Below, one piece after another: positions 6,710-13,859 of a stretch of 36,859 bases of DNA (positions within the stretch are counted from its first letter, which is position 1; each line of letters opens with the position of its first letter). The notes beneath the pieces were generated by a model. That model worked only from the letters and a program-made list of their open reading frames with translations, did no database searches and had not been told where the DNA came from. The position numbers were made by a program, and so were the translations under genes. The stretch is from NCBI GenBank assembly GCA_021792935.1, contig JAJYTS010000004.1:1-36859 (forward strand), in the 5' to 3' direction. Origin of the DNA: Bacillota bacterium. GTDB taxonomy: Bacteria; Bacillota; Sulfobacillia; Sulfobacillales; Sulfobacillaceae.

Positions 6710-7983
6710 TGACATCGGGAGATGGAAGATGGGGCGGGCCATCTCCGCTAAAGCGCGTCCGAGTCTTTGTGCAGGAGACGTTCGTCTCCTTGGCGTCTCC
6801 GACCTATCGCTGTTATTTCGTATCTCAGCTTTTATCCAATACCGGCACCTGGATGCAAATGGTGGCGGAGAACTGGTTGATTATCCGCCTGCATGGTTCC
6901 GGCCTCGCTCTGGGCATTAGCACCTCTGTGCAGTTTGCGCCAATGTTGGTCGTCGGAGCGTATGGCGGAGTGCTCGTGGACCGATGGAACAAGCGCCGGC
7001 TGTTGGTAGCCACTCAATCGTTGTATGCAATACTAGCCCTATTGATGGCGGTTGTTGTCGCGTCTGGCCACGCCGCGATTTGGATGGTGTGGCTCGCGGG
7101 TCTGGTGCTCGGCATGGTCAACGTGGTAGATTGGCCTGGACGACAGGCATTTACCGTAGAAATGGTCGGCGCCACTCGCATCGCCAATGCCACTGCCCTC
7201 AACAATATGGTGACCGTAAGCGCACGCGCGGTCGGCCCCGCGATAAGCGGCTTGCTCATCGCGACGGCCGGAATTGGCACATGTTTTGTCGTCAACGCGA
7301 TTTCGTACGGAGCGGTGGTGATCGCCCTGCTCGGTATGACCCCGGCGCGTTTGGCCAAGGAGCCAATGGCCTTACGGGCGCCCGGCCAGACTCTGCGCGC
7401 GATCCAGGCTGCCTGGAGTCAGCCCGCGCTGCGAGCTGCCCTGCTGATGGTGGCAATTGTGGGTGGATTCGCGACAAACTTTCAGTTACTCATCACGCTG
7501 CTGGCGGTTCAATCGCTGCATGCCGGCGCCGCGGCCTACGGGCGTCTGATGGCATATCTTGGCATCGGGATGATGGCGGGGTCCCTTCGCGTCGCGAACC
7601 GCCCCCCGGCGACCGTGCTCAAGGTCGGAGCCTATGCCCTGTTGCTGGGGGGTGCCTACGCCATATTAATTCCAGATCCCCGCGATATCATGGCGTGGGG
7701 CGTAGCATTGCTTGGTGTGGCGGCAGGACTCTTTCTCGCGGGCGCGGCTGCCTGCGTTCAGATGCTGAGTACGCCGGGAATGCGGGGCCGGGTGATGGGG
7801 CTCTTTACGGTGGCCATGATGGGCACGACGTTGGTAGGGGGACCCGTGGTAGGCTGGATATCCCAGCGGACCACACCGCAGGGCGGACTAGCCCTCAGTG
7901 CGGTCGCCTGTGGCGCTGCGGCCATACTGGCCCTGCGTGAATTTCGTTTACTACGTGGAAGGGGGTACGCGGGGCCGGACTAA
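6706..7983 (+). CDS. MFS exporter, EntS-like (MFS_3) family
   Basis: A 425-residue protein with about 12 membrane segments. PTYRCYFVSQLLSNTGTWMQ then VAENWLIIRL is the typical start of MFS_3 efflux proteins. GGVLVDRWNKRRLLV is the loop 2-3 motif A, and NVVDWPGRQAFTVEMVG with NATALNNMVTVSARAVGPAI are further family signatures. GMRGRVMGLFTVAMMGTTLV lies in the C-terminal half. It is expected to export small molecules by proton antiport. ATG 6706 is chosen: GGAAGGG lies nine bases before it, and it overlaps the FMN reductase stop by 4 bp. The pairing suggests export or detoxification of a redox-active compound (inference). Confidence 0.9.
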   Translation: MMTSGDGRWGGPSPLKRVRVFVQETFVSLASPTYRCYFVSQLLSNTGTWMQMVAENWLIIRLHGSGLALGISTSVQFAPMLVVGAYGGVLVDRWNKRRLLVATQSLYAILALLMAVVVASGHAAIWMVWLAGLVLGMVNVVDWPGRQAFTVEMVGATRIANATALNNMVTVSARAVGPAISGLLIATAGIGTCFVVNAISYGAVVIALLGMTPARLAKEPMALRAPGQTLRAIQAAWSQPALRAALLMVAIVGGFATNFQLLITLLAVQSLHAGAAAYGRLMAYLGIGMMAGSLRVANRPPATVLKVGAYALLLGGAYAILIPDPRDIMAWGVALLGVAAGLFLAGAAACVQMLSTPGMRGRVMGLFTVAMMGTTLVGGPVVGWISQRTTPQGGLALSAVACGAAAILALREFRLLRGRGYAGPD

Positions 7984-8053
7984 CGATGTTTGACATTACG
8001 GGGAGTGGTCGTGGAAATTCGATTCTTCGGTAGTTGTGATAGGGAAAATAATT

Positions 8054-8087
8054 CAGCCAGCTCCAGCCGTTAATTGGAGTCTGGCTG
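8054..8087. repeat. Stable hairpin downstream of the MFS gene
   Basis: CAGCCAGCTCCA (8054-8065) pairs with TGGAG-T-CTGGCTG (8075-8087), 12 bp with a single bulged T and a 9-base loop, 70 bp past the MFS stop. No T-run follows directly. Probable transcript-end structure, not a standard terminator. Confidence 0.45.
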
Positions 8088-8311
8088 GGTCATATAGGTT
8101 TTGCTACTCCGTTCTAAGCGCGTCCACTGGCATAAGCGGGGCAGCACGGATGGCGCAAGGTGTAATTCCGCTCATTTTGCGATATCTGGGAGGGGTTCCA
8201 GGGAATCTTGACGAAGTGACCCCCGCTTGCTGTTGGTTGAAAACGGGTTGACCGTGTACTTCGTGTGAGAGTGCAGTATGCTTCTGAGCTGAAGAGGACC
8301 ACCGGTAGGTG

Positions 8312-8369
8312 CCCACCTAAGTCATGGTGGCATCATGGCTTAGTGGGCGGTTCGTTTGACTGACCGCCC
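8312..8369. repeat. Tandem inverted repeats before the end of the ABC exporter gene
   Basis: CCCACCTAAGTCATG (8312-8326) pairs imperfectly with CATGGCTTAGTGGG (8334-8347). This overlaps a second stem, GGGCGGT (8345-8351) with ACCGCCC (8363-8369), around an 11-base loop. The two stems share 8345-8347, so they are mutually exclusive at the edge. The element lies between the convergent MFS and ABC exporter genes and may end transcripts from either side, although only a weak TTTT (8375-8378) follows on the plus strand. The rest of 7984-8392 holds no gene I can support. Confidence 0.45.
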
Positions 8370-8392
8370 GCCAGTTTTCCAAATGGGCTAAA

Positions 8393-10393
8393 TTACTCTC
8401 CCCGCAAGGCTTCTACCGGTTTTAAACGAGCCGCGTGGTTGGCCGGAATCGCGCCGGCCACAGCTGCCACTCCACCGCCGAAGACTAATCCCACTAACAC
8501 AAGCCACAAAGGGACAAGAAAGAGGCCGGGCTGATGGAAAATCTGGCTTCCCAACTGCCCCAGTCCCCAGCCTACCGCGACCCCAAGGATGCCGCCGATC
8601 AGGCCAACAATAATGGCTTCGGCCAAAAAGAGGATGAAGATGTCACGGCGTCGAGCTCCCAGTGCGCGCCAAATGCCGATTTCCCGCCTTCGCTCCAAGA
8701 CCGCCATACTCATCACCACGGCGATCATGAGGCCCGCTACCGCTAAAGCAATTCCTCCCACGATGCCCAGACCGGTCTCGAAGATTCCAAATTCATGGTT
8801 AATCTGATGGATGACTGAGCCGGTGGTAGTCACGCCGTAGCCGCGATGGCGAATCCGCGAAGCCACCGAGGACACCTGGTTAATTCCCGTTGCCACCACC
8901 ATGGCACTGGCGTATTGAATGGGCTGGTGAGGACCCGCGAGTGAGGAGAGCCATTGGGATGCCAGGTGGGAATTGACGTAACCGCTGGCCCCAAGGCTGG
9001 TGGACACCACCCCGCGCACCACGACCGATATTGCTCCTTTGGCGGAGGCCGATGAGGAAATACCCGTCACGCCAAGAACTTCCCCGAGCTTAATCCGCAG
9101 GTGGCGGCCCACAGCTAGGGCTAGCCCGTGTGGCCCATGCAAACCAAATAAGGATAGCGCTGTTTTTCGGGGAAGCAGAATTCCCGCGCTTTGGCGTGTG
9201 GGCATATGGCCGGCGAGCAAGTGGGGGTGGGGCAGGTTCGCGATGCCAGAAGGCGGCAAGCTAGTTGCCACCATTGTTGTGTAACGACTGCCGGACTGAG
9301 CGGTAAGCAAAAACTCGCTCGACCCATAGGCGGCGCGGACATGCGGCAACTGGCTAAATGACTGAAGAGTGGCATTGGTAATCGGGTGCTGAGGCCCGGT
9401 GGTTAGGGCGGAACCAAGGCCTAAAGATGACGTTCGAGCGGAGGGGCTCACTGTCATCATCGTCAATGACGCGTTGGCGGAGAGAGCATTGACCACTTTG
9501 GACTGCAGGCCGGCGCCGATGGAAATGAGCAGCACCATGCTGGCGACTCCGACCATCACACCCAAGCTAGTCAAAATGCCGCGGGTGCGGCGCCGGCTCA
9601 AGGACTTCAGCGACTCTGCCACCAGCGTGGACATCCGAGGACCTCGAACCGGAGAGCTTTTGTGGGGGTCCGATTTTTGGGTTGGCTCGGAAATGGGACG
9701 AGAGTCCTCCACAATGCGTCCGTCGCGGATGCGCAGTACCCGATCGGCCAAGACGGCATATTCCGGGTTATGCGATACCACAATGACGGTACGGCCGTCC
9801 TCGTGCGCCAGGGCTTGCAGCTGGCGCATGATTTGCATTCCGCTTTCACTATCTAAATTGCCGGTTGGTTCATCCGCCAAAATAACTGGCGCGTCATGCG
9901 CCAGTGCCCGCGCGATAGCGACGCGCTGAATTTGCCCCCCGGATAGTTGGGCGGGGGTATGTCGGGCTCGTGGGCCCAGACCTAGCCCGTCCAACAGCTC
10001 TCGGGCACGACGGCTTTGTGCCCTGCGGCTTTGCCCGTCCAATAACAATGGTAGTGCCACGTTGTCCTCCGCCGTTGAACCGGGCAGAAGGTAGAAATTT
10101 TGAAAGACAAATCCAATGGTGCGCCGACGCCATTGAGCGAGGCGAGCCGCGCTGAGTGCCGTGACATCCATGTCTTCCGCCAATATCTGGCCTTGAGTGG
10201 GGCGATCCATTCCTCCCAGCAACTGCAGCAGGGTTGATTTGCCGCCTCCCGAAGGGCCTAAAACCAAGGTCATCTGCCCCGGGGCAAAGGTGGCCGAGCA
10301 CTCGCGCAGGGCTTCAATAGCCTCCTGACCGCGTTGATAGGTTTTGGATACGCCGCGCAGTTCAAGAAAGATGCCTCGTGGAGATTCGGTCAT
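8393..10393 (-). CDS. MacB-type ABC exporter, fused ATPase and permease
   Basis: A 666-residue protein, about the length of MacB. Residues 1-235 are the ABC ATPase: Walker A GPSGGGKS (46-53), Q-loop Gln98 in FVFQNFYLLPG, signature LSGGQ (150-154), Walker B VILADEPTGNLD (170-181) and His208 in VVSHN. From about 253 comes the permease: first membrane helix in ILTSLGVMVGVASMVLLISI, a ~200-residue extracellular domain rich in Ser and Gly, then three helices with the FtsX-type ERRREIGIWRALGARRRDIF. ATG 10393 follows GGGGGAG; the frame extends upstream without motifs. MacB-like transporters move peptides, antibiotics or lipids by mechanotransmission. No MacA partner is seen. It is 8 bp behind a small membrane-protein gene in the same operon. 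Confidence 0.92.
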   Translation of the reverse strand: MTESPRGIFLELRGVSKTYQRGQEAIEALRECSATFAPGQMTLVLGPSGGGKSTLLQLLGGMDRPTQGQILAEDMDVTALSAARLAQWRRRTIGFVFQNFYLLPGSTAEDNVALPLLLDGQSRRAQSRRARELLDGLGLGPRARHTPAQLSGGQIQRVAIARALAHDAPVILADEPTGNLDSESGMQIMRQLQALAHEDGRTVIVVSHNPEYAVLADRVLRIRDGRIVEDSRPISEPTQKSDPHKSSPVRGPRMSTLVAESLKSLSRRRTRGILTSLGVMVGVASMVLLISIGAGLQSKVVNALSANASLTMMTVSPSARTSSLGLGSALTTGPQHPITNATLQSFSQLPHVRAAYGSSEFLLTAQSGSRYTTMVATSLPPSGIANLPHPHLLAGHMPTRQSAGILLPRKTALSLFGLHGPHGLALAVGRHLRIKLGEVLGVTGISSSASAKGAISVVVRGVVSTSLGASGYVNSHLASQWLSSLAGPHQPIQYASAMVVATGINQVSSVASRIRHRGYGVTTTGSVIHQINHEFGIFETGLGIVGGIALAVAGLMIAVVMSMAVLERRREIGIWRALGARRRDIFILFLAEAIIVGLIGGILGVAVGWGLGQLGSQIFHQPGLFLVPLWLVLVGLVFGGGVAAVAGAIPANHAARLKPVEALRGE

Positions 10394-10401
10394 GGCTCCC
10401 C

Positions 10402-10875
10402 CTACACGTCGGCGGGAGCCGATGGGTTTTTGGTGGTGAGTCCCCCGATGGCACCGACGATAAGGCCCATGATAACCCCTACGCCGGCACTGGCGGCCCA
10501 GGATGCGATGTGGGCGGCTGGCGAATTGGCGGCTTTGAGCAGCGTGCCAATGGCAAGGGTGGGATTGACGTGCCGAGCGTGCAGACTTGCGAGCAATTGC
10601 GCCCGCGTCAGATGAATTAATAGCGATGGCCATCCAGAAACGATACCGTAGATAAGGCCCGCGATGGCGCCTACGCCGACCGGCCGCGCGCCCTGCTGCT
10701 TGGCGGCGCGACCTGCGAATAATAGAATCCCCAGCACGATCACATCTAATATAATGGACACGACGATGGGCATGCCCACGCGGTGGCCGCCGATAAGAAA
10801 CTTGATGAGGGCAGCGATGACACCCCAGACTAAGGTGATGAGATAGATGCGGTTGACTTTTGTCACGATTTTCAT
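10402..10875 (-). CDS. Small four-helix membrane protein upstream of the ABC exporter
   Basis: A 157-residue protein with four hydrophobic segments (IYLITLVWGVIAALIKFLIG, VVSIILDVIVLGILLFAG, VGAIAGLIYGIVSGWPSLLI, ASAGVGVIMGLIVGAIGGL) and almost no soluble part except a loop HLTRAQLLASLHARHVNP. No family is recognised. Glycine-rich helices suggest an oligomer or accessory subunit. AGAGG abuts the ATG at 10875, so GTG 10866, nine bases further in, may be the true start. Only 8 bp separate it from the MacB-like gene, so the products probably act together. Transcription would begin at the minus-strand promoter at 10992-11020. Confidence 0.7.
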   Translation of the reverse strand: MKIVTKVNRIYLITLVWGVIAALIKFLIGGHRVGMPIVVSIILDVIVLGILLFAGRAAKQQGARPVGVGAIAGLIYGIVSGWPSLLIHLTRAQLLASLHARHVNPTLAIGTLLKAANSPAAHIASWAASAGVGVIMGLIVGAIGGLTTKNPSAPADV

Positions 10876-10938
10876 CCTCTCGTGGTGGTAATTATCGTTA
10901 AACCCGATAATTCCTGGAAAGTACTGTGAACTGTTAAT

Positions 10939-10958
10939 TGATATCACCATGATATCAC
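10939..10958. repeat. Direct repeat of a TGATATCA palindrome
   Basis: TGATATCAC occurs at 10939-10947 and again at 10950-10958, 11 bp apart, one DNA turn. Each copy contains the perfect 8-bp palindrome TGATATCA. It lies in the leader of the ABC exporter operon, between promoter and start codon, so it may be a second operator. Confidence 0.4.
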
Positions 10959-10991
10959 ATCGTAGGAAAGACAATATAATTTCTATTTGTA

Positions 10992-11020
10992 CTAATACAA
11001 TTAAATTGATGGGTCGTCAA
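10992..11020 (-). promoter_or_regulatory. Minus-strand promoter of the ABC exporter operon
   Basis: On the minus strand TTGACG (11020-11015), a 17-bp spacer, then TATTAG (10997-10992) inside the left 22-bp arm. It faces the small membrane-protein gene starting at 10875. Confidence 0.65.
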
Positions 11021-11067
11021 CCGTCTGTGGCACTATGAGGATGGTGGTATATGGTTAAAAAGGGTTA

Positions 11068-11096
11068 TTGACATTCTCACTCTAAGATTGTATTAG
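11068..11096 (+). promoter_or_regulatory. Plus-strand promoter, mirror of the ABC operon promoter
   Basis: TTGACA (11068-11073), a 17-bp spacer, then TATTAG (11091-11096) inside the right 22-bp arm. It has the same -10 and spacer length as the minus-strand promoter. The first gene downstream is the hydrolase at 11408, giving a leader of about 300 bases, long enough to hide a small RNA or peptide gene. Confidence 0.6.
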
Positions 11097-11212
11097 TACA
11101 AATAGAAAATGGATGTAAAGCAGCCTGACTAACCGCAGCAAATGAGTTTTGTGGCGAAAGATCGCAGGCAAATAGCAGGAGGCCGAGGCCTTCTCCTCGT
11201 ATCACATTGTTC

Positions 11213-11341
11213 TTATGAAGCGGGGCGGGCGGCGGTTGAGGGCCGCTGACTATAGGCGGCGGGAATAGTCAATGCGTGCTTGTCATCAACGTAAATGAGT
11301 CCCGCGATATTTCCTCGATCTGGCTTACCAACTCGCGACAT
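11213..11341 (-). CDS. Possible 42-residue open frame in the long leader
   Basis: ATG 11341 to TAA 11213 encodes MSRVGKPDRGNIAGLIYVDD then KHALTIPAAYSQRP and a short tail. The composition looks protein-like, but the ribosome binding site is poor and no family is recognised. It may be the tail of a lost gene. It runs opposite to the plus-strand promoter transcript. The remainder of 11109-11407 shows only a short GC-rich stem near 11176-11198. Confidence 0.2.
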   Translation of the reverse strand: MSRVGKPDRGNIAGLIYVDDKHALTIPAAYSQRPSTAARPAS

Positions 11342-11407
11342 GACAGAGCGGGCCTAAGTGAAAAATTTCAAGGGGTTTTTACCGCAGTGGAAAGGTGAGA
11401 AAAAGTA

Positions 11408-12403
11408 ATGAGTGAAAATGGCTACGGCGAGAGCTATGACCTGCAGTGGGAAATCGGAACGACCATGGTTTACGCGACATTCGCCAAACCTCGGGGCGTC
11501 GGGCCTTTTCCCGTCGTCGTCATGGCGGCGGGAAGCGGGCCCACCGATCGGGATTGGACGTCGCCCTTGTTGCCCGGCAGTAATGGCAGTGCTCGCCTGC
11601 TTGCGGATGCGCTGGCGCAAGCCGGGATTGCTTCGCTGCGCTATGACAAGCGGGCGTCAGGAGCGCATGCGATGGAAAATATGAAAGCGCTTGTAGGACG
11701 CCTTAGTATGCAGTCGCATGTGGACGAGTTCACCGGGGCCGTGGATACGCTGGTCGCTCGTCCGGACATTGACTCTGGCCGCATCTTCGGACTGGGCAAT
11801 AGCGAAGGGACTCTTCACGTGCTCAATTACCACCTGAGCAACCCTTCGGCGCCGCTTGCCGGGCTTGTACTGACCGGTGTCCCCGGTCGGGCGGTAGGTC
11901 CGGTGGCACGCTCCCAATTGGCGGCGCAGGCGGCCTTGATACCTAATGGAGAGGCCCTCTTGGCGCTATACGACCAAGCCATCGAACGGTTCTTGAGAGG
12001 CGAACCGGCGGCACCGGCATCTGAACTACCTGATGGGGTGAAGGATCTGTTCCGGTCTTTAGAGGCGCCCGCTAATCAACCCTTTTCCCGGGAACTATGG
12101 ATAGCTGACGGAGCCAGTCTTCTTGCTAACGTGGATAGTCCGGTATTAGTCATCATTGGTAAAAAAGATATTCAGGTGGATTGGCGGTTGGATGGCGAAC
12201 TGTTGCAGAAGGCGGCGCAGGGTAAGAGTGGCGTGACATTTTTCTACCCCGACGATGCCAATCATATCTTAAAGTATGAGGCTAAGAATCGTGAGGAATT
12301 GACGGCATCTGAAGTGGTGCCGCTATACAACGAGGATGGCCGCGTTCTTGATTCTTCTACCGTGGATGCCATTGTCACCTGGCTGCATGACCATGGGGCC
12401 TAG
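11408..12403 (+). CDS. Alpha/beta hydrolase (serine esterase/acyl-transfer type)
   Basis: A 331-residue alpha/beta hydrolase. FPVVVMAAGSGPTDRDW (35-50) holds the oxyanion loop; GLGNSEGT (128-135) is the nucleophile elbow with Ser132. The acid is probably the Asp in VLVIIGKKDIQVDWR (near 258), and DDANHILK carries the catalytic His. The residues between 160 and 235 form a helical cap. The overall look is that of the dipeptidyl aminopeptidase/acylaminoacyl peptidase-like hydrolases; the substrate is unknown. There is no signal peptide, so it is cytoplasmic. ATG 11408 follows GGAAAGGTGAG. It is the first gene downstream of the mirrored promoter at 11068-11096, which suggests shared control with the ABC exporter. 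Confidence 0.85.
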   Translation: MSENGYGESYDLQWEIGTTMVYATFAKPRGVGPFPVVVMAAGSGPTDRDWTSPLLPGSNGSARLLADALAQAGIASLRYDKRASGAHAMENMKALVGRLSMQSHVDEFTGAVDTLVARPDIDSGRIFGLGNSEGTLHVLNYHLSNPSAPLAGLVLTGVPGRAVGPVARSQLAAQAALIPNGEALLALYDQAIERFLRGEPAAPASELPDGVKDLFRSLEAPANQPFSRELWIADGASLLANVDSPVLVIIGKKDIQVDWRLDGELLQKAAQGKSGVTFFYPDDANHILKYEAKNREELTASEVVPLYNEDGRVLDSSTVDAIVTWLHDHGA

Positions 12404-12439
12404 TCGCGGTCGTTGAGGACATGCGCGAAGTTATCGGGG

Positions 12440-12470
12440 GTGCCCAAGGACGTGGAACGTCGTTGGGCAC
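12440..12470 (+). terminator. Strong hairpin after the hydrolase gene
   Basis: GTGCCCAA-g-GACG (12440-12452) pairs with CGTC-g-TTGGGCAC (12458-12470) around a 5-base loop: 12 paired bases with one G-G mismatch, 37 bp past the hydrolase stop. The following TTCGGCTTGCGGTTTT is only weakly T-rich, so termination efficiency is uncertain. Confidence 0.6.
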
Positions 12471-12635
12471 TTCGGCTTGCGGTTTTCGCAACGTGAAGGA
12501 TTAGTGCGAATTGAAGAATTGGCGGCGCAGGTGGAGCAGATCCAAAAATTAGTGGGAGAATGAAGGACAGGAAAAGGAGACGTCGGTGCGCTCAATGAAA
12601 ACGATGCACCCGCAAGTTTCCCGTAGGAGGACCAT

Positions 12636-13064
12636 ATGAAGATAAAATCAGTACTGACCGGATTAATCGGGTTTGTCGTTGGGATAGGGGGATATTATCT
12701 TCTTGGGCGCAGTCCTGCTCAAGCCCGTCATATTGTGCAAGCAACGACGCCCACCAATGTCGGCCTGATGTTTATGCAGGCAGTGGCCGCTAATGATGTA
12801 TACGCGGCCAAGAGTTTGATGGTCCCCGGAGTTGGACACGATCTTACCCCCATGGCATTACAGCATCTTCGCGCCTGGTTGCCACAAAAAGACGGAACCG
12901 GCATTGCTACCTATGAGGTTCTGACTTTTTCTGATCATAAAGAGTTGAAGTTGGAGATTGTCCCATCGCTCACGGGTAGGCCTCAGCTTTGGCAAGTAGA
13001 GAAAATTATTGGCCAAAATGTGGAGGTGGAACCTAAAGGTGTTATGTCGCTCGCAAAGCCCTAA
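12636..13064 (+). CDS. Small membrane-anchored or exported protein, function unknown
   Basis: A 142-residue protein. KIKSVLTGLIGFVVGIGGYY is an uncleaved signal/anchor segment at the N-terminus. The rest (residues ~40-142) has the feel of an NTF2/lumazine-binding-like extracellular domain: VGLMFMQAVAANDVYAAKSL, LRAWLPQKDGTGIATYEVLT, FSDHKELKLEIVPSLTGRPQ, LWQVEKI. That fold guess rests on pattern only. AGGAGG six bases before ATG 12636 fixes the start. It stands alone between a hairpin and a convergent neighbour. Confidence 0.7.
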   Translation: MKIKSVLTGLIGFVVGIGGYYLLGRSPAQARHIVQATTPTNVGLMFMQAVAANDVYAAKSLMVPGVGHDLTPMALQHLRAWLPQKDGTGIATYEVLTFSDHKELKLEIVPSLTGRPQLWQVEKIIGQNVEVEPKGVMSLAKP

Positions 13065-13102
13065 AGAGTTCGTAAATAGCGCGCTTGGCTGCCGTTGGAG
13101 TT

Positions 13103-13128
13103 GGGCAGAGTGCATGCGGGCGCTGCCC
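13103..13128. terminator. Weak hairpin between convergent genes
   Basis: GGGCAG (13103-13108) and CTGCCC (13123-13128) form a 6-bp stem around a 14-base loop between the 12636 gene and the minus-strand DUF1643 gene. There is no clear T-run on either strand. Confidence 0.3.
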
Positions 13129-13148
13129 GGATGAAGCACTGTCGGGGG

Positions 13149-13655
13149 CTACGCGGGTTGATAGGACTGGGGCATAAGGGAACTGGGACAATAGAGGGGA
13201 TGACGGGGTGACCCATTTTGGGTGGTTCCCAGGATTGATAGGGGAAAGCGGGATAGCAGCGTTCGCACCGCCGGGCCGCGAATTATGCTGGAAGGGTGAG
13301 CGCCCCAAGCGGCCACTCGGAGCGCTGAGATGGCTGCCGCCCAAACCAGATACGCGTTGTTTTCCGAACCAACAGGGTCGTTAATGGTGGGTAAGGTGTC
13401 CGGTTTGGTTGACCGCCAAGCAAAAATGTTCGTGACAATGAGCGAACCAAATCCCCATTTTTGGGCATAGCGGAGGCAGCGGGTTACGGTGGGATCGAGG
13501 TGTTCCGCATCCGCTGTGCTGGGATTTAACATGATAAAGTTGAGGGGCGGGCGGCTAGAATTCCAGCATCGGGACAGCCAGTAGCGGTAGCGGCCGGTTT
13601 CATCAAAAACCGCCAGACCCGTCCATGCCTCATTGAAGAATGTTTGTCGTCGCAC
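13149..13655 (-). CDS. DUF1643 domain-containing protein
   Basis: A 168-residue protein if started at GTG 13655. RYRYWLSRCW, FIMLNPSTADAEHLDPTVTR and KWGFGSLIVTNIFAWRSTKP then DPVGSENNAYL are the hallmark DUF1643 sequences, and the closing ILGTTQNGSPRHPLY is also typical, so the gene is complete. GGAGGG lies 8 bases before GTG 13655 and 5 bases before TTG 13658; the frame extends to TTG 13682 without support. The function is unknown in the family, which is often found on phages and islands. The C-terminal conserved segment looks somewhat degenerate (poor match after WGAHPSSI). It is divergent from the secreted esterase gene. Confidence 0.85.
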   Translation of the reverse strand: MRRQTFFNEAWTGLAVFDETGRYRYWLSRCWNSSRPPLNFIMLNPSTADAEHLDPTVTRCLRYAQKWGFGSLIVTNIFAWRSTKPDTLPTINDPVGSENNAYLVWAAAISALRVAAWGAHPSSIIRGPAVRTLLSRFPLSILGTTQNGSPRHPLYCPSSLMPQSYQPA

Positions 13656-13791
13656 CAATGCATCCCTCCACCGTGTTTGCAAACTTGCCCCCGTAACTGA
13701 AGAGCCTGTTGTTTATCGCTTTCCCTCAAAGATTGGGCGATGGACTCACTTGGCGAATTTTTTTCATCTTCTCAGATTTTGTGCGCTCTTC

Positions 13792-13845
13792 GAAGAATTT
13801 TTGCCAGCGGACTAAGAAATGCTTATTCCGTCGGCAAAAAACTTC
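13792..13845 (+). repeat. Long imperfect hairpin in the leader of the esterase gene
   Basis: GAAGAATTTTTGCCAGCGGA (13792-13811) faces TCCGTCGGCAAAAAACTTC (13827-13845). The stem pairs GAAG/CTTC, TTTTTGCC/GGCAAAAA and CGGA/TCCG with small internal loops. It ends 14 bp before ATG 13860, just ahead of GTGAGGA. T-runs and A-runs sit inside the stem, so it is not a classical terminator. It may act as an attenuator, RNA stabiliser or operator. Confidence 0.55.
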
Positions 13846-13859
13846 TGATGTGAGGACTC

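Larger units (their letters stand above)
10980..11108. repeat. 22-bp perfect inverted repeat spanning two divergent promoters
   Basis: The 22 bases at 10980-11001 are the exact reverse complement of 11087-11108; the arms are 85 bp apart. Each arm holds an internal dyad TTGTA-CTAA-TACAA. Each arm covers the -10 box of an outward-facing promoter (see the two promoter entries), so a regulator bound at both arms would control both directions alike. The arms are too matched for chance. Alternatives are the ends of a small inverted-repeat element. Confidence 0.85.

Noticed and set aside
6984-7940. 318-codon plus-strand frame
   Set aside because: Out-of-frame shadow of the MFS exporter, rich in Arg, Gly and Cys.
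9399-9929. 176-codon plus-strand frame
   Set aside because: Antisense to the ABC exporter; no start site or motif.
12482-12563. Short frame ending LVRIEELAAQVEQIQKLVGE before the 12636 gene
   Set aside because: Looks like a helical protein tail but no start, ribosome site or upstream coding frame could be found; too short to call.
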